A DNA stretch of 64,000 nucleotides from NCBI GenBank assembly GCA_016271365.2, contig JADMNL010000028.1, forward strand, positions 56,748,001-56,812,000, written 5' to 3'. Origin of the DNA: Neoceratodus forsteri. Lineage: Eukaryota > Chordata > Ceratodontiformes > Ceratodontidae. Numbering within the stretch: position 1 is the first letter of the stretch; every line of letters begins with the position of its first letter. A model generated the notes under the pieces. It worked only from the letters and a program-made list of their open reading frames with translations. It did no database searches and had not been told where the DNA came from. Position numbers and translations under genes: made by a program. This document shows, piece by piece, positions 1 to 10,113 of the stretch.

Positions 1-810
1 CTCATGCTGTGTCCTGCTGTATCCTCCCCTCATTATCACAGGATACCTCAATTCCCCTTCCAACATTCAAAAACTACCATTTTCTATGTAATCTTGTAAC
101 ATATAGTATACTTTATCAAAAAAGCCATGCATAGTGGCAGCCCTCAGTTCAAAAATGAAGTCCAACTAACCTTGAAGCAATTCAAACCTCTCTTTGTTGT
201 ACATGTACAGCTGCTCCACGGGCAGCGGCATCTTTGTAGTGGTCCGAGCCCACCCCAAAGATACCTCTGGTACCACCTCTACCTCCTGCTTACTAGGGAT
301 AGGTGGGAACATACAACAACTAGTGGACCCGACATCATGGCTGGCTGGAGGGTCAGGCAGCTGATGATACTGGCAGCAGGAACAAACAGAAGCAAATGTT
401 CTTTTATGACAGTCAATGCAGGCTTGGTGTGAAGTGCATCAGTTTACTGCTGATTTCTTCCATTGCTGCTGCACTTCTGTAGTGGGCTAAGTCTGTCATC
501 ATTAATACTTTCAGTAATGCAGTAGCTCCCCTGCTTACCAGATGTAACATTTTTAAAGTATCGTACCGGACCCGATCAGACTTAGCATGCTGCCCAAAAG
601 TATGGCCAAAACAATGAATACTTTGGCAAGTAAACCAATGCACTTTCCACCAAGCCTGCATTACTGCACAATTAATGACTGAAGGTCTCACTCTCATTTA
701 TTTATGGATCCATGTAATTGGCGCTAATTTAACGCGGTCAAAGTCGCCATTAATGGTGTGCGCTATTTAATGTCAGTCACTATAAATGACTTCGCTATTC
801 TTTCTTCGCA
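1..810. other. Unassigned DNA left of the DIRS element
   Basis: I see no coding potential that I would defend here; the reading frames are short and have no recognisable motif. Bases 715-810 are AT-rich with several short self-complementary words around TGGCGCTAA and TAGCGA. They may be the decayed end of the neighbouring DIRS element or of a small DNA transposon. The 3' terminal repeat expected for DIRS elements could not be identified. Confidence 0.3.
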
Positions 811-811
811 A

Positions 812-1110
812 TTATTTAGTCGCTGTTATTTCCTCGCTATTTTTACTGGATACCGATTGGTTCAAGTGAAACTCTGAAACCACCTTTGGCAGAAATTTCC
901 TATTTGTCCTGAGCTCAGCTTTATCGTTGTGGGGGATGATGTAATTTGGCTCAGTGCACAGGGCCTGTAGCTCTGAAATCCTCCTGGCAGATGTAATGGC
1001 TACCAGGAGGATGGTCTTCCAAGTTACAAACTTGATGTGGGCCGTGGACACTGGCTCAAAAATGGATTCATGAGCCCGTCTATGCAAGGTTCAGGCTCCA
1101 AGGAGGAACA
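812..1110 (-). pseudogene. DIRS tyrosine recombinase, start of catalytic domain (truncated)
   Basis: The peptide FEPVSTAHIKFVTWKTILLV is followed by AITSARRISELQAL, where the second Arg of SARR is the expected first catalytic Arg of the tyrosine-recombinase domain. It continues with NRKFLPKVVSEFHLNQ, a hallmark of vertebrate DIRS recombinases. The frame then ends. The H-x-x-R box and catalytic Tyr expected 100-150 residues later are not visible between 812 and 1, so the enzyme is C-terminally truncated. Confidence 0.8.
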
Positions 1111-1159
1111 GGCTCTCTGGTTGGAGGCTGGAGGTGCAAGAGACCTTTGAAAAACTGTT

Positions 1160-1400
1160 TAAAAATGTCATGGGGAAAAAAATGATTTCTTCTTTCCTAC
1201 CGAAAGGTAGGCTGAAATTGCTGCCAGGTGTAGCTTGAGTGAAGATGGTTTCAAGCCTGACACCTGTAGGTGTACCAGGTAGTCTAGCAGCTGAGGGTCT
1301 GAAGCCGATAGGGGTTCAACCTTTTCACTTCTGCACCAGAGAGAAAATCTTTTCCATTTGGCTGCATAAGTTTTCTTAGTGTTCGTTTTTTTAGCCATCC
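1160..1400 (-). pseudogene. DIRS tyrosine recombinase, N-terminal (core-binding) part
   Basis: The peptide KKTYAAKWKRFSLWCRSEKV followed by DPQLLDYLVHLQVSGLKPSS and LKLHLAAISAYL has the form of the helical SAM-like core-binding domain of tyrosine recombinases (target strand binding, one 'Y..KW..F..WC' helix, then 'V..YL..L...GL..STLK.HLAAI'). It lies just upstream of the catalytic piece in the minus-strand reading direction, in a different frame. The recombinase would insert circular element DNA into the genome. Confidence 0.75.
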
Positions 1401-1516
1401 TCAGTTTCTTAAGGACCTGTTCAGAGTACTGTGAGGATGGAAACTCTAACTCCTCAAGAACCAGGCTTTGAGGTGAAGAGTGTACGTCTGGTACTGCACT
1501 CCTGTCTGAGGATGGG

Positions 1517-1840
1517 TCAGCAGGGAACGAGTTGGAGGAAGGTGAATGGGCCTGTTGCAGGACATTGAGAGAAAGAGAGGTACCAGGCTTGCCTGGGCCA
1601 GTCCGGAGCCACTAGGATCATGGATGCAGGCTGCTGCCCGAGTTTCAGCAAAACCCTGAATATCAGGGGAAAGGGAGGAAATGCGTATAGGAACCTCCTG
1701 ACCAGTCCAGGATCAGGGCATCCAGAGGAAGTGTTCCCGGAACTGGGGGCCTGCAAGAGTACTGAGGAAGCAAAAAATTGAAAGGAGAGGCAAAACATAT
1801 CCACGTCTGGCATGCCCCACTGCCTGAACACTGTGGCTAG
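1517..1840 (-). pseudogene. DIRS polyprotein C-terminal conserved region
   Basis: The frame reads QWGMPDVDMF, FLYAFPPFPLIFRVLLKL and MILVAPDWPRQAWYLSF. This matches the pattern VDLFA ... YAFPP.PLI..VL.K ... ILVAPDWPRQ.WYP seen between RNase H and the recombinase in vertebrate DIRS elements. The family literature describes a methyltransferase-like domain in this part of the DIRS polyprotein; I cannot verify from sequence alone that this stretch is that domain. No start codon argument applies, because it is an internal piece of a longer broken frame. Confidence 0.6.
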
Positions 1841-2171
1841 TACTTGCTTGTTCAGTGTCCACTCGCTCTAACCTTGACTGATGCGGCTTAGAGCATCCTC
1901 CAGAGTATTGAGTTTGCCTGGGAGGTGAATAGCTGAGAGGCTGACTCCCAGGGAGAATGCGAGAGATCAGAGCTTCAGAACTTCTAAGCAGAGTATTCCT
2001 GATCTGGTACCACCCTGCTAGTTTATGTAGAACATTGCAGAGGTGCTGTCCATTCGAATTTGAACCGCCTGCCCCTCTATGCTGGGAGCGAAAACTTTGA
2101 GAGCTAGTAAGACTGCTCTGAGTTCTAAAGATTTATGTGCAACCGTGACTCTTCAGGAGTCCAGTTGCCGC

Positions 2172-2690
2172 TTACTGAGCACAGTCTAGATGAGCTCCCC
2201 AGCCCAACAGGAAGGCATCTGTTGTGATCACCTTTGTGGGAAGAGAGCTTGAAATGGACCTTGCCTGCAAATTTGCAGGGTCCTTCCACCACAGCAAATT
2301 TTGGAGGAATTGTTCCGACACCAGTATTAATTTTGAAAATGTGATGCTTCTACGAGACCAACGAGTTCTGAGGTAGGTTGCAGGAGTCTCATCCTGTACC
2401 TGACCCTGGACTACTGCAGACATAGAGGCCATATGTCCCAGAAGTTTGAGAAAATGTTTGGCTGGTCTTGGCTGTCCCTGGCTAAAAGAATCTGCCACTG
2501 AAAGGAAACTCTGAATTCTTTCCTGTGGGATGAAAACATATCCCTTCTGAGTGTCCAGCTGGGTCCCTATGAAGGTGAGCAGTTGGGTGGGTTCTGGGTG
2601 AGACTTCTTGAGATTTACCAGGAAACCTAGAGACTCCAGAGTGCGTTCTGTGAGGGAAAGAGATTCCTTGACTTGGCAAGGAGACTTTCT
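2172..2690 (-). pseudogene. DIRS RNase H domain remnant
   Basis: Downstream of the RT box the same strand encodes the connection region (FIGTQLDTQKGYVFIP) and then, at 2172-2498, LLWWKDPANLQ followed by VITTDAFLLGWGAHLD. The TDA..GWGA pattern is the first catalytic block of the RNase H fused to DIRS reverse transcriptases; the usual TDAS has become TDAF. A few codons further on, LELRAVLLALK and RMDSTSAMFYI (about 2040-2130, in another frame) are the following RNase H blocks. The domain removes the RNA strand during element replication. Frame changes and stops make it non-functional. Confidence 0.75.
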
Positions 2691-3150
2691 TACTATGAGC
2701 TAGTCATCCAGATAGGAGTAGAGAGCGACATCCAGTCTCCAGAGATGTGCTGCTACCACTGTGAGACACTTGGTAAAAACTCTTGGGGCCGAGGACAGAC
2801 CGAAGGGCATTGCAGTGAACTGATAGGTTCAAACTTCCTTTGGGTCACTGAGAAACTTCCTGTGAGATCTCCTTATGGGTATGTAGAAGTAGGCATCCTT
2901 TAAGTCGAGGGAGGCTAGCCAGTCGCCCTGCTGTAAGGACTGTATGACCAGTGACAGAGTGACCATTTTGAATTTGGATTTCTTCAGAAGTTTGTTTAAA
3001 TATCTGAGATCTAAGATAGGTCGACACTCCCCAGTTTTCATGGGTGGGGACCCTCTCCACTGCTCGTAAAGCTAGAAGATTTTGTATCTCAATTTCCAAC
3101 AGTGGTATCTGCATAGTGGTAACAGAGGTCTTGACACCTGGGTACATTTG
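2690..3150 (-). pseudogene. DIRS reverse transcriptase domain, with a stop right after YLDD
   Basis: The frame at 2829-3041 reads CRPILDLRYLNKLL followed by LASLDLKDAYFYIPI and HRKFL, which are the fingers and palm motif A of DIRS/Gypsy-type reverse transcriptases. After a frame change the strand continues with FTAMPFGLSSAPRVFTK and then the catalytic YLDD box at 2703-2714. The next codon, at 2700-2702, is TAG; the usual residue there is Trp (TGG), so a single base change explains the stop. After the stop the frame resumes with LIVRKSPCQVKESLSL. The enzyme would copy element RNA into DNA. It is clearly inactive here. Confidence 0.85.
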
Positions 3151-3249
3151 TGAACTGTAATGACAGACCCTTCTCCACTATCTCCAGCACCCACTTGTCC
3201 AATGTGATGAGGGACCAGTGCTGAAGATAGTGAGAGAGTCTGCCTCCAA

Positions 3250-4440
3250 CCAGAAACAGGGAGGTGACCTGGACACTCACATCAGGACTTATACTGAGAG
3301 GCAGGTGGCTGGGTAGAGGTGGATCTTCTTTGGCCCCGTCTGCCCCTGCCTCTGAAAGACCCCCTGTACTGCTAAAGTCAGATTGAGGATAGGGACTGTA
3401 AGGCCTGGGAAAAAACTTCTGCCCCTACTGCCCCTGGGATGGGATCTCTGAGGGGTGGTGGATTTAGGCTTGGATGAATGGATCTGCCAGGAGGACTTGT
3501 ACTCATCAACCTTTTTCATGTAGTCAGTGGTTCTTTAATCAAACAACATATTTTGATCACAGGGAAAATTCATGGCCTTGTTCTGAGTGTCTGTGGTCAG
3601 ACTGGTTGTTCTAAGCCAGGCAAAGTGCCTCAGAGATATGGCATGGGCCATCGCCCTAGAGGCTGCATCATTATTGTCATCTGCCACGTGGAATTGGTAC
3701 ATAGTAGCTTCCAAGGCAGTTTCTGACGTATCCATCAGCTCCTGTACCATAGAATCTGATCCGTTGCGGGCAACAGCCTGGACAGATTTCCAAAGAGCTT
3801 TCTGATATTAGGCAGTGAATGCCCTGTAAGAAAAAAGCATGAGCAGCAGGGAAGCTGTGGAATACATTTTCTTTGTTATAAAGTCAATCTTCTTGGACTC
3901 CTTGTCAGGGGAGAAGGTGACAAGGAGACACCAGCTTTCTCACAAGCTGCCTGCCGCACTATACTCTCGTGGCTAGGGTGTGCTGACCAGAGCTCTGTAC
4001 CATTTTTTAGACAATTTATATTTTCTCTCAAGCTGCTTATCAACTCCTAGTACTTAAGTGGGGTGCTGAAGCACCTTCATGGTATTTTTTCTAAATCCAT
4101 TATAGATAGGGATGACCAGGGTCTTTGAGGATGAAAGACCCTTCATCTCCCTATAATCTTCATCTTCATTGACATCCTGGTTGGGCTCCTGTGTAGGGAG
4201 GTCTAGGGTATCCAGCATATTTTGTATAAATGAAAACATAGTGGAGGGATCCTCGTGGTCACCCAGGGGATCCCCAGGGTGAGGGTCCAGTGACTCCAGG
4301 GACTCAAGGCCCTCAAAATCCATGTCAGGGGCATCAAAGAATTGATCATCATCTGCATCACCTCACAGTCTACAGAACAGAGAACTGTGGAAGAGTGCTT
4401 GCCAGCCCTAGTAAATGGAGGACCCATCTTTTGAAGGGTC
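3250..4440 (-). pseudogene. DIRS gag-like protein remnant
   Basis: Two stretches match the style of vertebrate DIRS gag proteins. One (4054-4323) is acidic, with FEGLESLESLDPHPGD and then NEDEDYREMKG. The other (3535-3750) contains VADDNNDAASRAMAHAISLR and FAWLRTT, a conserved DIRS gag block. A downstream stretch (3289-3519) is rich in S, R, G and Q, like the low-complexity gag C-terminus. The pieces lie in different frames with stops between them. The protein would coat element RNA in cytoplasmic particles. It sits upstream of RT as expected. Assignment rests on recalled family resemblance. Confidence 0.65.
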
Positions 4441-4647
4441 TGAAGCAGTTACTCACGCTTTTCCATTATCTTGCACTGATGGAAGAACCTGCGCAGTTTG
4501 TAAGTGCTTTGTTTTTCTGAATGTGTTAAGCTGCCTGTTGTCTCACTATTGGCTTTCCCAGGAGCAACAGGAGCATATCTGTCTTGACAGAGTTTCTGTT
4601 TAGCCACTTCATCAGAGGCTTGATCAATCTTCCTTTTTCGTCACTCT

Positions 4648-5797
4648 TATTATTCGTTTGCATCGCAAGGAGCGTTTGGGAGAAAGCACATTTTGGAGGT
4701 GTCGTCTCCTTTCAATCCACTGCTCTGTTGAGCAGGCGTAGCGATCCTGAAATAATGAGTGCAGGAGCTGTGTGTGTGACAGCGGTGGTCTTAGCTTCAA
4801 GAAAACCACCGCTGTCATCTGAAGCTACCGCATCCACGCCCTCCCAAATCTTTGCTGCGCTGGGAGTCCACCCCAGCGTGGCAAATGTCCCGTGTTGTTT
4901 GCCGGCAGGGGTGCCCAATCCCCGTCGGCTCCTACAACCCTCAAACCATCCTTCTGCCATGCTGGGAGCCCACCCCAGCGTGGCAAATGGCCCACATAGT
5001 CTTTTTTTTAAACCTGTAAACCAAAAACGGTCCCACGGCGCCTCCCAGTCCCTCCCACAACCTGCACCCACCCACTGTGCACCCAGCTTCCCCACAATTT
5101 CCTCATCCCATACTTACCTACAGAGCTCGACATGCCATGTATCTTCGTGGACCAGAACACGCCTGCACTCTTCAAAGCTGACCGCGAACTGAGGAAATGC
5201 CAGTAAGCTGTATAATGGGCTAGATAGGGTGTTTTCAAATGTATTGCATATCTCAGGCATTTTTGGAATTTGTGCAAATTTTCAACATGGGGTTTTGGAA
5301 CCCTTTCTCATAAATGATGTCACTGTCATGGTGTTATTGGGGCCCAAAGGGTGATTTGAAGTCACTCTAATCACTGCGTGGAAATCACCCTTTCGGCCTG
5401 AATAATGCCATGACAGTGACACATCATTCATGAGAAGGGGTCCCAAAAACTGTGTTAAAGATTTGATGCAAAATTCAAAAAACTGTTTATGAAAGCGCGT
5501 TATTGCTAGTTCCTATGCAGGCTCGTAAGTTCGCAAATTTTCAATATTTTCACTCCAGATTTTCAACATTGCCATTTTACCACACCTCCTTATGAGCAGT
5601 ATAGCTGTCATTTTTCACATCCTGCCCAAAACGTGTTTCCACCTATGTAGCGCACAATGGGGGTAACAAAAAGGTAATGCTGAAAATTTATTGTGCAAAT
5701 ACCTGCAATCGCACAGGGCATTAAGGTAAAGCACCATACATGCCAAACACCATTGCAAATACCTGCAAGCAAACGTTCAGCATTGACAAATGCTTGT
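4648..5797 (-). mobile_element. Palindromic DNA element, family P copy D
   Basis: Read on the minus strand, the left end (5765-5797) is CAAGCATTTGTCAATGCTGA followed by a diverged copy of the GTTTGCTTGC word, the same start as P copies B and C in the right half of the window. Internally there are imperfect palindromes (arms about 5287-5357 and 5388-5456), the exon-like segment ending in a splice-donor consensus (5118-5260), and two tandem GCTGGG..CCCAGC repeats (4850-5010). The low-coordinate end near 4648 is only a weak match to the right terminus of the other copies. An open frame of about 200 codons runs antisense through it but looks accidental. Confidence 0.6.
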
Positions 5798-6802
5798 TTT
5801 TCAATTTGTGAGGAACTTCATCTTTGGAAGCTTTATTTTTTGACTGGCATCTGGAGGGTTCCTCAGCACCTCTGCTTTTGGTATTAGTATTTTTGAATGG
5901 CCCCTAGTCGGAAACCTTTGATTTATCCTCGGCCATAATTATCAAAGGTTTGTCTGCTATGTTCACCAATTTAAGCAAAGCAAACCAGTTCTGGACCTAT
6001 AAACTGAGTGCAGGTTTCTGTGAAAATGCCACCGGCCAGTCCTGCCCCAGTTAATAAACTCTGACTATTACCAGTGCCTTTTTTTTTTTTTTGGTTGTAA
6101 AACTGGGATCTATACCAGTGCCAGTCTTAACAGAAAACCAGTAATACTCAACTGCGCACAGGTGGCTACTGGACCCTTACGGACAGCCCTGATACAGATG
6201 ATACCAAGGTCCAGTAACATAACAAAAAAGGTTTCCTCATAATTGCCAATCTAGAGAGAAAACCCCCAGGCACTGTTTAAATTTGAAATCTACTGCAGAT
6301 GCCTCGCTGTAAACCCCGCAAGGTCTGAGGTAAAAACAAGGCAACTGACCCCAATTCAACAGTTCCCACAAGAAATTAGTCAAAAATGAAGGAAACCGTT
6401 GAAAATAAACACCCACGATAAAATTAAGCTTTAAAGTAAATAGTCGTGGTAAGTCTAAATAGCGCCATCACACTAAAAATAAAAAATTTGTGAAGCACTA
6501 ATGAAAAAGTAAAAGTTATCACTCAGCACACTAAAAGAAAAATGCGAGGAAAACTTTACCCAGATAAGCACTAGGAGGCTGTCAACAAGGAAAGTTGGGA
6601 GACACCTCAAAGGTAATATGCTCAGTCCAGCGGAGAAAAAATTCTGAAGCAGTCAACAGCTCTCCTCAGTTCCTCCCCTCATGTCTTTTGATTGGCTAGC
6701 CCACACTCTTTAAAAATCTCTTAAGGCACACCTCTGGGGCAATTCCACCTAGCCAGCTAAGTGCAAAAGCGTTACTGATGCAAAGGACCCATGGGGTAAG
6801 AA
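5798..6802. other. Unassigned non-coding stretch
   Basis: No defensible gene. A homopolymer of T at about 6077-6090 followed by GG and the AT-rich composition suggest old interspersed repeat debris. I recognise no family. Confidence 0.25.
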
Positions 6803-7689
6803 GTTGATAGAAATATAGAAACATAGACTTTAACAGCAGATAAGGACCTCTTGGCCCGTCTAGTCTACCCATTTCCCTACCTACTGCATAAGCTGCAGGT
6901 CCTAGTTAACCAACAGCCTACTTCTTCCTACTCCCTCCACCAGAATTACCTTAAGTCTGTCCCAAGCATTCCTGAATTCCCCCACTGTTTATGAATCAAC
7001 AACCTCCTCAGGAAGGCCATTCCATGCATCCACCACCCTCTCTGTGAAAAAATACTTTCTCACATTGCCCATGAGCCGTCCCCCCTCTATCTTTAAATTG
7101 AGTCCCCTTGTTCTTGCTAATCTACTTTTGTGAAACATGCTACCCTCTTGGACTTTGTTGATTCCTCTGAGGTACTTGAAAGTTTCTATCATGTCCCCCC
7201 TCTCCCTCAAGGGTATACATATTAAGCTCCTTTAGTCTCTCTTTGTATGGCTTCTGTTGCAGACCCTGCACCATTTTAGTTGCCTTCCTCTGGACTGCCT
7301 CCATCCTATCTATGTCCTTGCGGAGATGGGGTTTCCAGAACTGCATACAGTACTAGAGATTTGGTCTCACCAGCTGTCAGTACAGAGGGATAACAACGTC
7401 TTGTTTTCTACTGGTGATGCCTCTCCCTAAACATCCCAGTATCCTCCCAGCCATCCTTACTGCCTTCTCACATTGCTTGCTTACCTTTAGGTCATCTGAT
7501 ATGACTACTCCAGGTCCCTTTCCATTTGTATTACTGTTGTTAATACCCCCCCCATTGTGTACTCTTCCCCTGGGTTTTTGTTCCCCAGGTGCTTTATTTT
7601 GCACCTCTTTGCACTGAATGTAAGCTGTCATACTTTTGACCATTCCTCTAACCTTGCCAAGTTCCTTTCCACAGCCCCTTGTGTATCAT
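6803..7689 (-). mobile_element. CR1-type LINE, 5'-truncated 3' end
   Basis: The minus strand carries the ORF2 C-terminus of a CR1 LINE in three frames. Visible pieces are VVISDDLKVSKQCEKAVR with GRGITSRKQDVVIPLY (7377-7560), MQFWKPHLRKDIDRMEAVQR with RATKMVQGL (7200-7346), and GNVRKYFFTERVVDAWNGLP (6989-7100). The 3' end lies at 6803 and shows the GATAAGG...CTATGTTTCTAT tail typical of this family. ORF2 supplies endonuclease and reverse transcriptase; only the region downstream of the RT palm remains. It adjoins a second CR1 3' end (7690-8028) in the same orientation. Confidence 0.85.
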
Positions 7690-8028
7690 GGAAACATAGA
7701 AGTTGATGGCAGATAAGACTGCAAGTCTCATCCATTCTGCCCATTTCTTTTTACCTTATGAGCATTACCATCGGCCTCTGCTCTGTCAATGGCCTATCTA
7801 TTCATACTTATATGTACTGCTCCTTATACCTATCCATGCCTGTTTGAAGCTCTGCACTGTATTCAAATCCACAACTTCCTGGGATAGGCCGTTCCATGCA
7901 TCCACCACCCTTTCTGTGAAAGAACTTCCTCACATTACCCCTTAATCGGCCTCCCTCTAATCTCATACTGTGTCCTCTCATCCTGCTATTTTTCTTACAT
8001 TGAAACACGTTAGACTCTTTCACCTTGT
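7690..8028 (-). mobile_element. Second CR1-type LINE 3' end
   Basis: Another minus-strand CR1 3' terminus abuts the first, starting at the tail CATGGAAACATAGAAGTTG. The decayed peptide KNSRMRGHSMRLEGGRLRGN followed by VRKFFHRKGGGCMERPIP corresponds to the conserved 'SRTRGH.L.LE.GRLRGNVRKFF...VV.AWN.LP' C-terminus of CR1 ORF2. The copy stops at 8028, where the putative LTR begins. Confidence 0.8.
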
Positions 8029-10113
8029 TGTAACCCTGACCCCTGCCACTTTATTCTTAACCTAGCACCCCTTGACTAAATCCCTGGCACCCATAGCTGG
8101 CATGTTCATACTTAAATTTTGGTATCAAACCCTGTCGTTTGGAAAGTATACCTGGCTCACTATTCAGGACAAGGAGGTGGAGTCGTATTAGAGATCCTGG
8201 GGTGAGAGGTTTGCTAGGCACATTCTAGATCTAATACCCAGAAGGGTACCCAGTAAATCACACAGAAGCAATAACTGCAGTGTCCAGACATTTGGATGGG
8301 ATTCTTCAGTGGGTCTTTATTTTAGATGTAATGATAGTATTGAAAAGATTTGGGTGGCCCCACAGTCTTGCTACAGCTGGACACTGACTTTAAACAGGAA
8401 CAATTTGCTTGACAGGCTTGGCAGGACATTTACTTTTCCTACAACCTCTATACTCCCACAGATGTGGGGCATCGTAGTAACCCCTACAAATGGGGTTCCT
8501 AAAAAGCCTTCCGGAGCTTGCTTGAATGCTCCATGCCTGGCTGGTGTTTGGCGTGCAAGCCACTAAATGTGGGGTGGAGAGTGCTTTAAAGCCTCCAGTC
8601 TGTTTCTTTAAGAGCTGCATAAATGCAGTAATAAGTCCTCAGAGAAGGAGGGGTTTGAGTGTCTCTATGCTGGAGTCCCACCTGGGCGCTGGAAATAACT
8701 CCCTTCTGCCATCGCTGAGTATGCAGAGGGGCTTTGTTGAAGGATGTGACTCATTGCTGGAAAATAACAAACTAATAATGGTACTGTAGTTGTTCTAACC
8801 TGCTTTTGTTTGCAGCAAGGACTGTTGTGATTATCTCCTCTATATTGGTCCGAACTCTCGCATTGGATCAGTCAGTTGCGAACTCTAGACAGAGGCGGCT
8901 GACCAATGAGGATTTAGCTAGTAAGTTGGGAAGTAAAGTCTGACCAAGGGCGCCTTTTGCACCAATCGGGACAGGTTTCATAGCCTGGTGTCTGCAGCCC
9001 ACCTATGGGAACAGGTGGCGGAGAATGAGGTTGCTGCCCCACTGCCTGAGGTCAGAGGCATTGTGACTGTGAAGGAGAAGGAGCACTGACCTTCTGCACC
9101 GTTAAGTGTTCGTGCAGGAAGTGCGAAAGGCCCAGGTGGCCATTTTCCATAGCCAGAAAGCTTCTGATTAAATCTGCCAGGCAGTGATCAGAGGAGGCTT
9201 TGTATAAACACAGCTACCTACCAGGCTTCATCTGAAGAGGACTGGAGAATCTGCTGAATCGTGCTCGGTCTGTCAGGACGTTTGAGGCTGCAGTGTAGCA
9301 CCGAAATTGCTGTGAGTTCATTTGGGTCCTGGAAGCAGCTGCCTGGTATGGTATCCCTCTATTGTTTTCCATACAAATGTGTGAGGAGGCATTTGAAGCT
9401 CAGGCTCAGCCCTGCATGTGAGGAAAGCGTGGTTATCTGTTGGAGTTGTGAGTATTAAATCAGGGCAGCTCCCGTTTAAAGGTTTCAGACAAAGGCAAAG
9501 TCGCTTGTGTATTGCAGAATATACCAACTGAGCTTACTGGCTCCCTTGATCTTCTCAGGAGTTAAATGTGCTTGTGTGTCAGGGCCCCAACCAGCTGCAT
9601 CGAGGAACTAGCCATTAGGGCTTGAGTACCCATAGACAGTAACTAAAGGTTTAGGCCTGTGCACAGAGCCCTAGGTAGTCAAATATATGCATATACATAT
9701 TAGTGGCAAGCCAATCACCCTGATTCTTCCCTGTCCTTGTTACTTCCCCTTAAATAAATCAGATTGTTTGTTTTGCAACTGTACCCTGGCTGGTTTGTAG
9801 CTTACTGGTGATGTACTGCACAGTGAATATTTGATAAATGTACCTTACTATCCAGGGGGTTCCCGGAGTGAGCTGAGTGGTTCGGGCGGGGTAAGTGTTC
9901 AGGGGGAGAGCATTGTGATTACTCTTGTGAGCCACTAGTGAGAAGAAGGGGAGGGTTGCAGCAACCCAGAGGGCTGTGACCGAGTCAACCTTGACTGTCT
10001 AAACCCCAACATCTGGGTGGAGGCACCCGTCAATGGATCCGGGCCCCTTACCCTGTCACCACTGAAACAGGCAGAGGTGGTAGCCCTTAGGATAGCGCCC
10101 CCTTGGGGTTACA
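8029..10113 (+). mobile_element. Candidate long solo LTR (TGTAACCC...GGGTTACA)
   Basis: The 2,085-bp segment begins TGTAACCC (8029-8036) and ends with the exact inverse GGGTTACA (10106-10113), the TG...CA form of an LTR. An AATAAA signal at 9753-9758 sits about 350 bp before the end, as in an R/U5 boundary. It abruptly truncates a CR1 fragment on its left. I found no second copy, no internal gag/pol, and no clear 4-6 bp target duplication (CTTGT left, CATCG right), so it could instead be a long TIR element or chance. Small frames inside have no known motif. Confidence 0.35.

Larger units (their letters stand above)
812..4640 (-). mobile_element. DIRS-like tyrosine-recombinase retrotransposon, decayed and 3'-incomplete
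   Basis: Read on the minus strand, the region carries gag-like, reverse transcriptase, RNase H, a C-terminal conserved region and tyrosine recombinase blocks in the order known for DIRS1-type elements. These elements integrate through a tyrosine recombinase rather than an integrase or endonuclease, and make no target duplication. All domains are spread over several frames and broken by stops, so the copy is dead. The 5' boundary is near 4640, where palindromic element P copy D begins. The recombinase breaks off near 812 before its C-terminal catalytic residues. I could not find the split inverted terminal repeats or the internal complementary region that define a complete DIRS element. Confidence 0.85.

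Noticed and set aside
4584..5192. 202-codon plus-strand open frame, the second longest in the window
   Set aside because: It runs antisense through P copy D and its tandem GCTGGG..CCCAGC units. The repeated 'LG(V/A)HPSVAN' phrase comes from the DNA repeat, and sister copies do not keep the frame.
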